DNA from: Candidatus Zixiibacteriota bacterium | Lineage (GTDB): Bacteria > Zixibacteria > MSB-5A5 > GN15 > PGXB01 | DNA length: 47,942 nt | Direction of reading: 5' to 3' | NCBI GenBank assembly: GCA_016933955.1 | Contig: JAFGTT010000002.1 | Coordinates: forward strand, 1-47,942 | Program-made: the position numbers and the translations under genes | Notes under the pieces: generated by a model | Seen by the model: only the letters and a program-made list of their open reading frames with translations | What the model was told of the DNA's origin: nothing | Database searches by the model: none | Part shown: positions 26,914-35,809 of the stretch, piece after piece | How positions within the stretch are numbered: the first letter of the stretch is position 1 | Layout: each line of letters begins with the position of its first letter

Positions 26914-26927
26914 GTAATTCCTATTAC
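26914..26927. promoter_or_regulatory. Candidate operator of the Fur/PerR-family regulator
   Basis: GTAAT-TCCT-ATTAC is a perfect inverted repeat ending 18 bases before the regulator ATG. Its position would block transcription or the ribosome site. The spacing and AT-rich arms are compatible with a Fur-family dimer site, but it does not match the classical Fur or PerR box. Confidence 0.4.
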
Positions 26928-27195
26928 CAATAAATTCACGAATTGTTCCCGGCCTATCAAAATTTATCATTAATTTTATAAACTTTATGTAGAAATAGCA
27001 GGAAGCCCCTTTTCATAATCCTTTCCGATGACTGTCCGGTCTCTTTCAATCGCTCTTAACCGGTTATAAAATAATATAATTATAATTTTAATAAGCATAC
27101 GCAGGCTTTGTCCTGAAATGCGAAAGGATTTTGAATGTTAATTGTATCTTGAGTTCTATTTGAGGCGACTGATTCTAAATTTCATCGCGCAGAAA

Positions 27196-27220
27196 AGGCC
27201 GAAGGGACTCCCTTCGGCCT
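27196..27220 (-). terminator. Rho-independent terminator of the S41 peptidase gene
   Basis: An 11-bp perfect stem (AGGCCGAAGGG, 27196-27206, with its complement at 27210-27220) and a 3-base loop are followed on the minus strand by TTTTCTG. It starts about 20 bases after the stop codon at 27243. Confidence 0.88.
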
Positions 27221-27242
27221 GATAATGTCAATAATTTCACCG

Positions 27243-28628
27243 TTATTTCTTGTCGGTTCGCGGTGATATATCCTTGTACCCGCCCTGGTAATGCCCGACC
27301 AGTTCAACCGGATGTCCGTTATTATCCTTAACCACTTCCAGACGGAAATAATCGAGTTCATCAAAACGGAAAAGATTATCCGACATCGGGATCATCTTAT
27401 ATTTTGGACGGTTTTCCCGCTGATAATACAACTCGCCATTTTCAAATATAATCGTCCTCGGTCCATAAATACCGGTATATTTCTTTGCGACTTTCGCATC
27501 CAGTTTGACCGGGTTCATTTTGCTGTCAATACCTGTTTTAACCCATTCCAGATTGGCCTTCACATCATCATCTTCCACTTTTTCATACAGCTTGTTAATA
27601 GCCTCGCGGTAAGCCACATCCAGAGCCCGGTCACGAGGGACCTTTATATCCGGATCCACTCCGGTTCCCTCCCAGTTGGTCCCGCTTATCGGATTGATTG
27701 CCCGACCGTAAGGAAGCGACATGGAGATATACAGGTTGGGGAATATCCGCCCCTCGACCGGATGGGCCCCTCCTCCGGTGGTCTCGCCGATAATTGTCGC
27801 CCGTTTCAGGTTCTTCAAATTGTACGTAAACTCCTCGGCACCCGAAAAGGTAAAACTCGAGGTCAACACATACAGATCGACTTTGGTCATTTTCTTCCCC
27901 GGCACATAACCCGAGGTCCAGAATTGCTGAATCGAATCCGTCTGGCGGATATAAAAACTGTTCAGATGGACCGTTTCTTCAAAAAAATAACTGGTGATAA
28001 ATTGTATCAGGCTCGGGGAACCCCCGCCGTTGTCCCGCAGATCAATAATCAGGGCATCGCAGTGGGCCAGAAAGCCCAGAGCCGAAGCGGCCGTCTCACC
28101 CGCTAATGATGCTTCATTGAAGCTGTTGAACTTCATATATCCGATATTCCCCGGCATCCATTCCACTTTTATAAAGTCAAAATTATTATAACTCAACTGG
28201 CGGTACAGCTCCTCACTCTGGGCATCCGTAACCGTGTCAATCTCGGTCAAAGTCAAATCGGAGGGATCATACAACCCTATGCTTAGATGACGATCCCGGC
28301 TGATTTCCCGGAGATCGGCGGTCAATTGCTGAGTAAATTCCGGAAGAGATTTAATGGCATCATAATTGTTTTCTTTAAGTTTGGTTCGCAGCTGCTCTTC
28401 CATCTTGCGGGCTGTTTCGGGGAAAACATAAACCTCATTCAAAGCACCCGAAATACTGTCGATAATTTCGGTCATGATGGCCCGGTTCAACTCCGGAAAA
28501 ACCGTTTCCTGACCGGCTTTGGTAACCTGGGCCGATACTGTTACCGCCCAACCGCCCGCCAGCAAAACTGCCGCAACAAGAACCACAACCGTTTTCAAAG
28601 CCCGCGGCATTAATTTGATTGCCTTCAT
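27243..28628 (-). CDS. Secreted S41-family (tail-specific/IRBP-like) peptidase
   Basis: The 461-residue protein has an N-terminal signal region (VVVLVAAVLLAGGWAVTVSA, ending near 33), then a helical N-domain (about 45-120) typical of IRBP-type S41 proteins. The peptidase core follows, with IIDLRDNGGGSPS (195-205) and the nucleophile S262 in SSFTFSGAEEF. The last 90 residues (from KKYTGIYGPRTIIFENGELYY) look like a DUF3471-type beta domain found on secreted peptidases and beta-lactamase-like proteins. It has no PDZ domain that I can see, unlike CtpA. It should act in the periplasm or outside; the substrate is unknown. AAGGAGG precedes the ATG. A GNAT remnant lies just upstream. Confidence 0.87.
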   Translation of the reverse strand: MKAIKLMPRALKTVVVLVAAVLLAGGWAVTVSAQVTKAGQETVFPELNRAIMTEIIDSISGALNEVYVFPETARKMEEQLRTKLKENNYDAIKSLPEFTQQLTADLREISRDRHLSIGLYDPSDLTLTEIDTVTDAQSEELYRQLSYNNFDFIKVEWMPGNIGYMKFNSFNEASLAGETAASALGFLAHCDALIIDLRDNGGGSPSLIQFITSYFFEETVHLNSFYIRQTDSIQQFWTSGYVPGKKMTKVDLYVLTSSFTFSGAEEFTYNLKNLKRATIIGETTGGGAHPVEGRIFPNLYISMSLPYGRAINPISGTNWEGTGVDPDIKVPRDRALDVAYREAINKLYEKVEDDDVKANLEWVKTGIDSKMNPVKLDAKVAKKYTGIYGPRTIIFENGELYYQRENRPKYKMIPMSDNLFRFDELDYFRLEVVKDNNGHPVELVGHYQGGYKDISPRTDKK

Positions 28629-28639
28629 CTTATCCTCCT

Positions 28640-28909
28640 TTATTTAACAACTGATTTTAAATCCAATTGCATCATCAGAGATAATCGCCGGTATTTTGAC
28701 CGTTCGGCCTTGCCGGGAGTTTTTTTCTTAAATCCGTATTTCTTATAAAAGCCGATTGCAGGTCTCAGTCTGGAGCTTGTCTCCAGTATCAGACGATTCG
28801 CGCCAAGTTTACGGGCGTATTCAATTAAAGCCGCTGTCATTTTCTCCCGGGCCCTGTAATCCGGGCAACGCAAGTCCTGCAATTTTACGTGAGCGCCTAC
28901 ATAAATGTT
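28640..28909 (-). pseudogene. Remnant of a GNAT acetyltransferase (C-terminal half)
   Basis: The minus frame from 28909 (after a TGA at 28910-28912) to 28640 encodes only the late half of a GNAT fold: DYRAREKMTAALIEYARKLGANRLILETS, then RLRPAIGFYKKYGFKKK. The acetyl-CoA loop expected as RGxGxG/A is degraded to RAREKM, and the N-terminal half is missing. No ATG or GTG with a ribosome-binding site opens this frame; the only start is a TTG at 28882. I read it as a decayed gene, though a short working protein cannot be excluded. Confidence 0.5.
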
Positions 28910-29011
28910 TCAATTCCTTGACAATCATCAATATGACTCCACCGGAACTCTATACCTGCAATCATGTTTTTATATATAGTCGTATGGTCTATAATTGATT
29001 AGAGGTCAGGA

Positions 29012-30367
29012 ATGAGCGACAATACATCAATCCGGAATAATCCCAAAATAGACCAAAAGGTCATAACAGAAAACCCGTTTCCCATCATTGGTCAGGCCCC
29101 CGGTGGACATCATCGAGTGGTTATTGTCGGCGGTGGCTTTGCCGGTCTCTATGCGGCTCGATCCCTCAAACGCGCCAGGGTTTCTATAACCATAATAGAC
29201 AGGCGGAATTTTCATCTTTTCCAGCCGCTTTTATACCAGGTGGCCACCGGAGAATTATCTCCCGGAGATATAGCCTCTCCTCTTCGGGCGGTTTTCCGCC
29301 ATAATAAAAATATTACGGTTGTGAAGGATGAGGTGGTCGATATAGAACCCGGCCAGGGTTATATCGCGACTTCTACTGGTCAAATACCCTATGATACCCT
29401 GATACTGGCCCCCGGTTCTCAGCATCATTATTTCGGCCATGATGAATGGGAAAAATCAGCGCCGGGTTTGAAAACTATCGAGGATGCTCTTGAAATTCGA
29501 AAACGAATTTTTGAGAATTTCGAACTGGCGGAACAGGAAAAAAATCCTGACAAGCGTCGGCGTCATTTAACCTTTGTCGTCATTGGTGGTGGACCCACGG
29601 GAGTGGAGTTGACCGGGACAATGGGCGAACTGGCCCTGAAAACCCTTCGAGGTGAATTCCGCAGTTTCGACACCATTCAGGTTCGAATTATTCTGATTGA
29701 AGGAAACCGCCGGATTTTGCCGACCTACCCTGAAAAATTGGCGGGTAAGGCCCATAAGACCCTCACCAAACTCGGGGTCACGATTAAAACCGGATGCCTG
29801 GTCACCTCGATCGAAAATGACCTTATCAAAATAAAATCCGGAGACGATGCGGAAACGATCTCAGCCGGAACCATCCTCTGGGCCGCCGGTATCAGACCAT
29901 CGGCACTCGGTAAGATTATTTCCCAAAAAACGGGGACCGAACTGGATCATCTCGGTCGGATCATGGTCGCCCCGGATTTATCACTGCCAGGTTATCCCTC
30001 AATCTTCGTTATTGGCGATCTGGCTCATTTCTCTCATGGCCGCCATGAGCCTCTTCCCGGTATAGCGCCGGTAGCCATGCAACAGGGTCGCTATGTCGCG
30101 GGGCTTATTAAAAGACGGCTGAAAGGCGGCAAGATACGGCCTTTCCATTATTCCAACCGCGGCAATCTGGCCGTCATTGGACGAAATGCCGCTATTGCCG
30201 ATTTTGGCCATATCAGATTCAGCGGTTTTATTGCCTGGCTGATCTGGGTCTTCGTGCATATCGGCTATTTGATTGAATTCGACAATAAACTTTTGGTGAT
30301 GATTCAATGGGGCTGGAATTACTTTACTCGTAAACGCGGCGCCCGTCTTATTACCGAGAGAAAATAG
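29012..30367 (+). CDS. ndh: Type II NADH dehydrogenase (NDH-2)
   Basis: The 451-residue flavoprotein has the FAD motif VVIVGGGFAGLYAARSL near the N-terminus, RNFHLFQPLLYQVATGELSPGDIA, the NADH-binding VVIGGGPTGVELTG, IFVIGDLAH and the quinone-side APVAMQQGRYVA. The C-terminus is hydrophobic (GFIAWLIWVFVHIGYLIEF), fitting membrane association. It oxidises NADH and reduces quinone without pumping protons. A roughly 30-residue N-terminal tail before the FAD motif is longer than usual but has no recognised domain. The start has AGGTCAGGA upstream, and a possible TATAAT -10 lies at 28990-28995. With cytochrome bd it can carry electrons from NADH to oxygen. Confidence 0.94.
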   Translation: MSDNTSIRNNPKIDQKVITENPFPIIGQAPGGHHRVVIVGGGFAGLYAARSLKRARVSITIIDRRNFHLFQPLLYQVATGELSPGDIASPLRAVFRHNKNITVVKDEVVDIEPGQGYIATSTGQIPYDTLILAPGSQHHYFGHDEWEKSAPGLKTIEDALEIRKRIFENFELAEQEKNPDKRRRHLTFVVIGGGPTGVELTGTMGELALKTLRGEFRSFDTIQVRIILIEGNRRILPTYPEKLAGKAHKTLTKLGVTIKTGCLVTSIENDLIKIKSGDDAETISAGTILWAAGIRPSALGKIISQKTGTELDHLGRIMVAPDLSLPGYPSIFVIGDLAHFSHGRHEPLPGIAPVAMQQGRYVAGLIKRRLKGGKIRPFHYSNRGNLAVIGRNAAIADFGHIRFSGFIAWLIWVFVHIGYLIEFDNKLLVMIQWGWNYFTRKRGARLITERK

Positions 30368-30404
30368 ACGAGACCCGGATTGCCGCTTTTAATCGGAATG
30401 GCCT

Positions 30405-31610
30405 TTACTCCTGAAGATGAATCTCCCCGGCCCGGGACAGGGCCAGTCGGGTTAGAAACGGTCCGATACCCTCATAGACAATTATTGATGACAGGATCAC
30501 CGTCCCGATAACCCGCCCCATCTCCGGATGAGATTCACTCACGGTGATAACCAGCCCGATCGCCACCCCCGTCTGGGGCAACAGCGCCATTCCGAGATTA
30601 TTTATTACCTGCGGTTCCGCTTTGTATCTGCGCCCCGCCAGGTACGACCCAAGGTACTTACCCGCCGGACGCATAACCAGATAAGCCGTTCCCAGGATTC
30701 CCAGACCGGTTAATTCCCCCAGATGCAGGCTGGCCCCTGATAGAACGAAAAAGGCAATATAAAAGGGCATTTCGGTTTGCCGTAATTCGCCGTACACCAG
30801 CCGATGCATCATCGACAGGTTATTGGTAATCGCCCCGATAATCAAACAAACCATCAGGTGTGATATTCCAATGGTCTTGGCCAGACCGATACCCACCAGA
30901 AGCCCCCCTATTATGACCAGCAGAAGTTCCGATAAATCATCGATTTTCTGTTCCCAGAATGTAATCGCGGCCGCCACCGCGCCTCCGATCAAAATCGAGC
31001 CGAGCAGTTCCTTAAACAATTCGTAAACAATTTCGACCAATTCAATGCCCTGATCCAGAGAATAGACCGCGAAAATTAGACGGAAAACGATCAGGCAGAG
31101 AACATTATTAATGGCCACCACCGCCAGCAGAGTATCCGTCAGCGGGCCGCGGCCCCGGTACTCCCTGATAACCAGCAGGGTGACTCCCGGCGCCGTGGCA
31201 ATACTTATAGACCCCAGTAAAACGGCCAGCGACCAGTCTCGCGAGATGAGAAAAGAGAAAATGAAAACGGCGGCAAAAGCGCCGGCGCTTTCGGCCAGGG
31301 CGATATAAATCACTCGGAGCCCCATAGCTTTCAGGTGCTGGAGTTCGATTTCGCCCCCGATGGCGAAAAGAATCAATCCCAGGGCAATATCGTTGACCAT
31401 CCGGATATCGACCAGCGTCTCCGATGAAAGCAGTCCCAGGACCGATGGTCCAAGGACCAGACCGGTCAGCATATATCCGGTTACGCGGGGAATTTTGAAG
31501 CGGTGAAAAACCTTTCCGCCCAGAAGTCCCAGCAGAATCACCATTCCGACACTGAGTAATTCATACACCTGCAACGGCAAATCCCCGAATGAAAGGCTTA
31601 TGACTGGCAA
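30405..31610 (-). CDS. Kef-type monovalent cation:proton antiporter (CPA2)
   Basis: The 401-residue membrane protein has about 12 hydrophobic segments and the Na+/H+ exchanger (CPA2, KefB-like) blocks RFKIPRVTGYMLTGLVLGPSVLG, LGLILFAIGGEIEL and SIATAPGVTLLVIREYRG. It lacks a C-terminal TrkA-N (RCK) domain, so gating by nucleotides would need another subunit. It would exchange K+ or Na+ for H+ at the inner membrane. The start is the TTG at 31610 after a G-rich site; a later ATG is possible. The ion is not known. Confidence 0.85.
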   Translation of the reverse strand: MPVISLSFGDLPLQVYELLSVGMVILLGLLGGKVFHRFKIPRVTGYMLTGLVLGPSVLGLLSSETLVDIRMVNDIALGLILFAIGGEIELQHLKAMGLRVIYIALAESAGAFAAVFIFSFLISRDWSLAVLLGSISIATAPGVTLLVIREYRGRGPLTDTLLAVVAINNVLCLIVFRLIFAVYSLDQGIELVEIVYELFKELLGSILIGGAVAAAITFWEQKIDDLSELLLVIIGGLLVGIGLAKTIGISHLMVCLIIGAITNNLSMMHRLVYGELRQTEMPFYIAFFVLSGASLHLGELTGLGILGTAYLVMRPAGKYLGSYLAGRRYKAEPQVINNLGMALLPQTGVAIGLVITVSESHPEMGRVIGTVILSSIIVYEGIGPFLTRLALSRAGEIHLQE

Positions 31611-31771
31611 AAAATACGCCCCACCCCGAACTTATGTCAACTAATAAAGCCCCTCCATAAATCAATGATTCTCTTCCTCGATCTGTCCTTTTTAGATGGA
31701 TAATAAAGGACTTTTTTTTATATTGATAAAAACCGCCGTTGAGGAAATTGGACTGAACCGGTCAGAGTGAT

Positions 31772-32632
31772 ATGAATTGTTTTTTTGTTTCGGATCTGCA
31801 TGGTAAAATCGGGCTTTATCGCAAGCTCTTTGATATAATACAGCGCGATTGCCCCGAGGCTCTTTTTCTCGGCGGCGACCTTTTGCCATCGGGCTTGAAT
31901 CAGCTGGCAGAAGATGATATCCAGCCGGATAATTTTATCCTTGATTTTATCCGTCCACAATTAACCCGATTAAAAACGAATCTGTCCGATAAATTTCCCC
32001 GGATATTTGTCATCCTCGGTAACGATGACAGCCGTCTCGAAGAAACCGCCGTCATGGATATCGAAAACGAGAGCCTCTGGGAATATATTCACGGGAAAAA
32101 AACGGCTCTGGATCGGTTTCCTGTTTATGGATATGCCCATATTCCCCCCTCTCCTTTCCTTCTGAAAGATTGGGAAAAATATGATGTTTCCAGGCATGTC
32201 GATCCCGGCAGCTTATCGCCGGAAGCGGGATACCGAACCATTCCGCGGGAAATTCAAAAGATCAGGTACAGTACGATTGCCCGGGACCTGGCCGACCTGA
32301 CCGGAGATTTTCGGCTCGACCACTCCATATTTTTATTTCACTCCCCGCCCTACCGGACCAGACTCGACCGGGCCGATCTCGATGGCCGGATGTTTGAGCA
32401 TGTTCCTCTCGATGTTCATATCGGGAGTATCGCCGTGCAGAGGTTTATTTCGGAGCGACAGCCGCTTCTGACTCTTCATGGTCACGTTCATGAATCTTCG
32501 CGCCTTACCGGCACCTGGAGCGATCGGATAGGAAAAACGGTGTGCCTTTCGGCCGCTTATGATGGTCCGGAACTGGCCCTGGTTCGTTTCGATCCGGATT
32601 GCCCGGAAAAGGCCGTTCGGGAATTATTGTGA
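31772..32632 (+). CDS. Calcineurin-like metallophosphoesterase
   Basis: The 286-residue protein has the metal-ligand series of the family: FVSDLHG (D-x-H), LGGDLLP (GD), LGNDDSR (GND), FHSPPYRTR and LHGHVHES (GHxH). It should hold a two-metal site hydrolysing a phosphate ester or a cyclic nucleotide. Its C-terminus overlaps by 9 bases the end of the convergent gene 32624-35809. No signal peptide is seen, so it is probably cytoplasmic. The substrate is unknown. Confidence 0.88.
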   Translation: MNCFFVSDLHGKIGLYRKLFDIIQRDCPEALFLGGDLLPSGLNQLAEDDIQPDNFILDFIRPQLTRLKTNLSDKFPRIFVILGNDDSRLEETAVMDIENESLWEYIHGKKTALDRFPVYGYAHIPPSPFLLKDWEKYDVSRHVDPGSLSPEAGYRTIPREIQKIRYSTIARDLADLTGDFRLDHSIFLFHSPPYRTRLDRADLDGRMFEHVPLDVHIGSIAVQRFISERQPLLTLHGHVHESSRLTGTWSDRIGKTVCLSAAYDGPELALVRFDPDCPEKAVRELL

Positions 32633-35600
32633 CGATTCCGGCTGTCTGCCTATCTGCAATGGCCGGGCGGCATCCGTAACGGCATCGATCTTGAGAGCGT
32701 AACTGGTCTTCGAGGCGATATCCTCGTCGGTCACATAATGCACATCAAGCAAACCCCCCGTTCGATACCCGGTCCGCAAATAGTTGAAATCGGCCAGGCT
32801 TAAACTCCAGCCCTCCAGCCAGGAATCCAGTAACCGGCGTTGCTCCGGCGAACCCCGGAAATGTATCAACAGGTCAATATCGCTGGCCGGCCCGGCCGTG
32901 CGATTTTTGGTACTGCCGAAAATATAACATCCCGCCACCCCGAAACGGGCCTGATCGATTTGAGAAGCAATCATCTCGGCCGACCGCAGGCGCCAGTGCC
33001 AGTAATTCTCTTTATGATGCTCCTCGGCCTGAACCAGCCCGATCGGGGCCGTATCGGTACTCGGTTGCACCAGCACCCCCATGGCTTCATCCAGATCGGC
33101 ATTCATCAGAACTCGTAGAATCCGCCCCTCGGCATTGCTGGGAACATCGATCAACCGGACCACTTCAGCCAGGGATTGATACTCCGGCAGAAAATCGGCC
33201 AGAATGTTTTTCGACCGCGTCAGAAACAGCTCGTTGAACTCCACTCCCTTATCATCCGGATAAAGCGGTAAATAACGGATATTGGCCTCCACCAGATCCT
33301 GGAAAAAATGCGTTCCAAAAGAAAGATCGGGCAAATAATTACCCTTTTTGAAAGCGATCTCGATCAGAACCGCGGTATTGCTGATATCCGAATATGTAAC
33401 ACTGACTCCGAGTTTGATATCTCCCCGACTTCCCCAGCGTCCCGGTCCCATCAGGATGAATTGCCGTTTGGGAAGAAGCTTGTTGAGTTTGCCGACCACC
33501 CGGCCAACCTTGGCCATCGAGTTGTAGTCAGGCAGATTATCATATTTCTTGGGATCGACGTAAACAATATGCGTCACATCAGGAACCCGGCCGTTGGAGA
33601 CAAACCGGTTGGCCGAAAATACGATTTGCTTCTTGGGGAAATCCTTTGGGATCGGGGCCGGCTTTCCCCGATCCGAATGACTCTGGGGCCGGCACTGAAG
33701 TAGATAAAAATCCTGGCCATCGGAAGCGAATTCGATGTCGACCGGGTACCCCAGTCGCTGTTCAAGAGTTTTCAAAATAGCATCGATCTGTTTTACAAAC
33801 GACGTCCCGGCTATCAAACCTTCAAAAGTAACCACCAGTTTATCGTTATCATAATCAATACTCAGTCCGCTTGGCTGGCTGAGATGCCCATCCTGGTAAA
33901 CGGAAACCAGGTTATGGACCCCTTTCATTTCCCCGCCAACTTCTCTCAAAAATTCGCGGATGGGGATTGTCTCGAAGCTGTTAGTCTCCAGATTGATGAC
34001 GTCAATTTCCCGAGGTGAATACCTGACCACTTCATCAGCCGTGACATTGACCCTCATACCCGGCTGTCCCGGAGCGACCAGGACCGGATAATCATTCCCC
34101 AGCCGATCGACCGCCCGTGTTCCCAGACCCGGTACCAGCCGAATCAAACCATCTTCACGCCGGATACTCGGCGACCAGCGGAATTCATTATTGCTGAAGG
34201 CCACACCGGCATAGGCGGGCAGGAAATAGCGGCCGTAACGTTTGCCGACCACTTCCTGAATCATGATGCCCATTTCCTCGCCGAAATCAATCAGGCCTCG
34301 TTCGGTGCGATACTCTATCGGGTCGGGACTGAAGGTCGAGGCATAGACTTCCGCGATGGCATCCATAAGTGCCTCCAGCCGTTCCTGTTTGGTCCCCTGA
34401 TTGGCCAGAAAAAGGCTTTTGTACTTACCGGAAAAAGCCGCGCCCACCCGATCTTCGAGCAGACTGGAACTGCGGACAATTATCGGTCGTTTACCGAAAT
34501 CATCGAGAGCCACCGATAATCCTTTGACAATATCGGCCGGGAAACGGGCGTTTTTGAACGTCTGGACGATATGGGGGTACTCCAGCCGGACCTGGTTGAT
34601 GCCTTTGTATTTCTGCTCGACCACATCATCGAAATTATTATAGTGCATGAAATGTAGAAGAATATCCGAAGTAACATGCCAGGTTCGCGGAATTCTAATA
34701 TTTTTCAGGATATCCAGTTCTTCGGATTTCTTACGAATTATCTGGGCCGCAAGGTAAAGCCCGGCGCTTTTCCCGCCCAGCTTACCGTGACTCTCGGTCG
34801 TGAAAATCATCTTCTGCAAAAGATGATAAAAATCATTAACGTCAATATAATCCTTGGCGACGCTGACATAGGACAACTGGTCCGATAAGAACCGCCGAAT
34901 CAGGGAAACATGAATACCGATCTTGCTCGGCGAAAAAATATCCGGGTCATCGGCCGCGATATGATGATACCGCCGGATGGCATCGGCCACCTCGGCCAGA
35001 GCCAGATTCCGGTTGACCACCTGGGCCAGAAAGCTCAATTTATCTTCCTGGATCCATCTCTGAACCAGTTCAAGTATCTGCTCGTCCTGGAGACTCTCCG
35101 CGGCGATCCGAAAAGCCCCTTCACAGAATTCCGTGGTCATTTCAATCTCGCGTCTCTGGTGCGGCTGGTTCCAGTCCTCTTCCAGCCCTTCATTGGACAT
35201 GAAAGCCGTCCCCTCCCGCGAATGCAGGAATTCCTCGGCCTCCTTAATCCCGCTCCAGCAAAGATGGTTGAGCATCTTCCGGGCAATATTGAAATAAAGG
35301 TTACGGTCGGTCTGACGAAGCATTTTCAGCACCACCGACCATTCCTGGCGGCTGGCTCCGTTCTTCCAAGAACCTTCCAGCTCCTGGACAATTGTGGACA
35401 TCTGCTGATGCATGATATGACTGCCGAGTCGTTCGGCAATGGTCCCGATCAGTTTCGATTCCTCTTTCAAAAACGGACCGTCATCGGCCGGCGGCATTTC
35501 CTCGGTATAATATACACTGATTTTGCCCAGGACCACCTGGTGGACGATTATATCGACACTCTGGTACCAGGGTGTCTCGAAAAACCGCGGCGAGGCATAA

Positions 35601-35809
35601 ACCTGGTCCTCAAAAACTATTTTCGCCTGGCAGACATCGGGGTACTGCCAGCCCGGCGGTATCGCCTCGACTACCTTCTGAAAAATGGAATCGAGCGGTT
35701 CATTGGGTTCGCGAAGGATTTCCTCAATCCGGTACAGACAATTAAGCTCCTTGGCCCGTTCTCTGAGCGATTCTATCAGTTTCTCGACCGGTTTTTTATG
35801 ATTGCTCAT
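32624..35809 (-). CDS. GAF-like, PPDK-type ATP-grasp and nucleotidyltransferase fusion
   Basis: The 1061-residue protein has several parts. Residues about 15-135 look like a GAF-type sensor domain. About 140-330 is mostly helical. About 340-710 is an ATP-grasp domain related to the N-terminal (ATP/phosphate) half of pyruvate phosphate dikinase and PEP synthase, with KLGGKSAGL, RSSSLLEDRVGAAFSGKY and the late FYLLQCRPQ. About 725-855 is a region shared with the next gene (MGPGRWGSRGDI, FGTHFFQDLV). Residues about 955-1025 form a nucleotidyltransferase: FGSTKNRTAGPASDIDLLI gives GS and DxD, with a further acidic strand LLDVHYV. The phosphohistidine (swivelling) and PEP-barrel domains of true PPDK are absent. 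It overlaps the upstream paralogue by 4 bases. No reaction is known to me. Confidence 0.8.
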   Translation of the reverse strand: MSNHKKPVEKLIESLRERAKELNCLYRIEEILREPNEPLDSIFQKVVEAIPPGWQYPDVCQAKIVFEDQVYASPRFFETPWYQSVDIIVHQVVLGKISVYYTEEMPPADDGPFLKEESKLIGTIAERLGSHIMHQQMSTIVQELEGSWKNGASRQEWSVVLKMLRQTDRNLYFNIARKMLNHLCWSGIKEAEEFLHSREGTAFMSNEGLEEDWNQPHQRREIEMTTEFCEGAFRIAAESLQDEQILELVQRWIQEDKLSFLAQVVNRNLALAEVADAIRRYHHIAADDPDIFSPSKIGIHVSLIRRFLSDQLSYVSVAKDYIDVNDFYHLLQKMIFTTESHGKLGGKSAGLYLAAQIIRKKSEELDILKNIRIPRTWHVTSDILLHFMHYNNFDDVVEQKYKGINQVRLEYPHIVQTFKNARFPADIVKGLSVALDDFGKRPIIVRSSSLLEDRVGAAFSGKYKSLFLANQGTKQERLEALMDAIAEVYASTFSPDPIEYRTERGLIDFGEEMGIMIQEVVGKRYGRYFLPAYAGVAFSNNEFRWSPSIRREDGLIRLVPGLGTRAVDRLGNDYPVLVAPGQPGMRVNVTADEVVRYSPREIDVINLETNSFETIPIREFLREVGGEMKGVHNLVSVYQDGHLSQPSGLSIDYDNDKLVVTFEGLIAGTSFVKQIDAILKTLEQRLGYPVDIEFASDGQDFYLLQCRPQSHSDRGKPAPIPKDFPKKQIVFSANRFVSNGRVPDVTHIVYVDPKKYDNLPDYNSMAKVGRVVGKLNKLLPKRQFILMGPGRWGSRGDIKLGVSVTYSDISNTAVLIEIAFKKGNYLPDLSFGTHFFQDLVEANIRYLPLYPDDKGVEFNELFLTRSKNILADFLPEYQSLAEVVRLIDVPSNAEGRILRVLMNADLDEAMGVLVQPSTDTAPIGLVQAEEHHKENYWHWRLRSAEMIASQIDQARFGVAGCYIFGSTKNRTAGPASDIDLLIHFRGSPEQRRLLDSWLEGWSLSLADFNYLRTGYRTGGLLDVHYVTDEDIASKTSYALKIDAVTDAARPLQIGRQPESSQ

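Larger units (their letters stand above)
26897..27242. other. AT-rich intergenic region before the Fur/PerR gene
   Basis: About 350 bases without a convincing gene. On the minus strand it is the upstream region of the Fur-family gene, with a candidate operator at 26914-26927. An AT-rich run at 27064-27090 contains TTATAA twice, which resembles but does not match a PerR box. The S41 peptidase terminator sits at 27196-27220. Confidence 0.6.

Noticed and set aside
27064-27090. PerR box in the AT-rich region
   Set aside because: It shows TTATAA repeats but not the 7-1-7 spacing of a PerR site; likely ordinary AT-rich DNA.
32624-35809. Simple call as PEP synthase or PPDK
   Set aside because: The phosphohistidine and PEP-binding domains needed for that reaction are missing.
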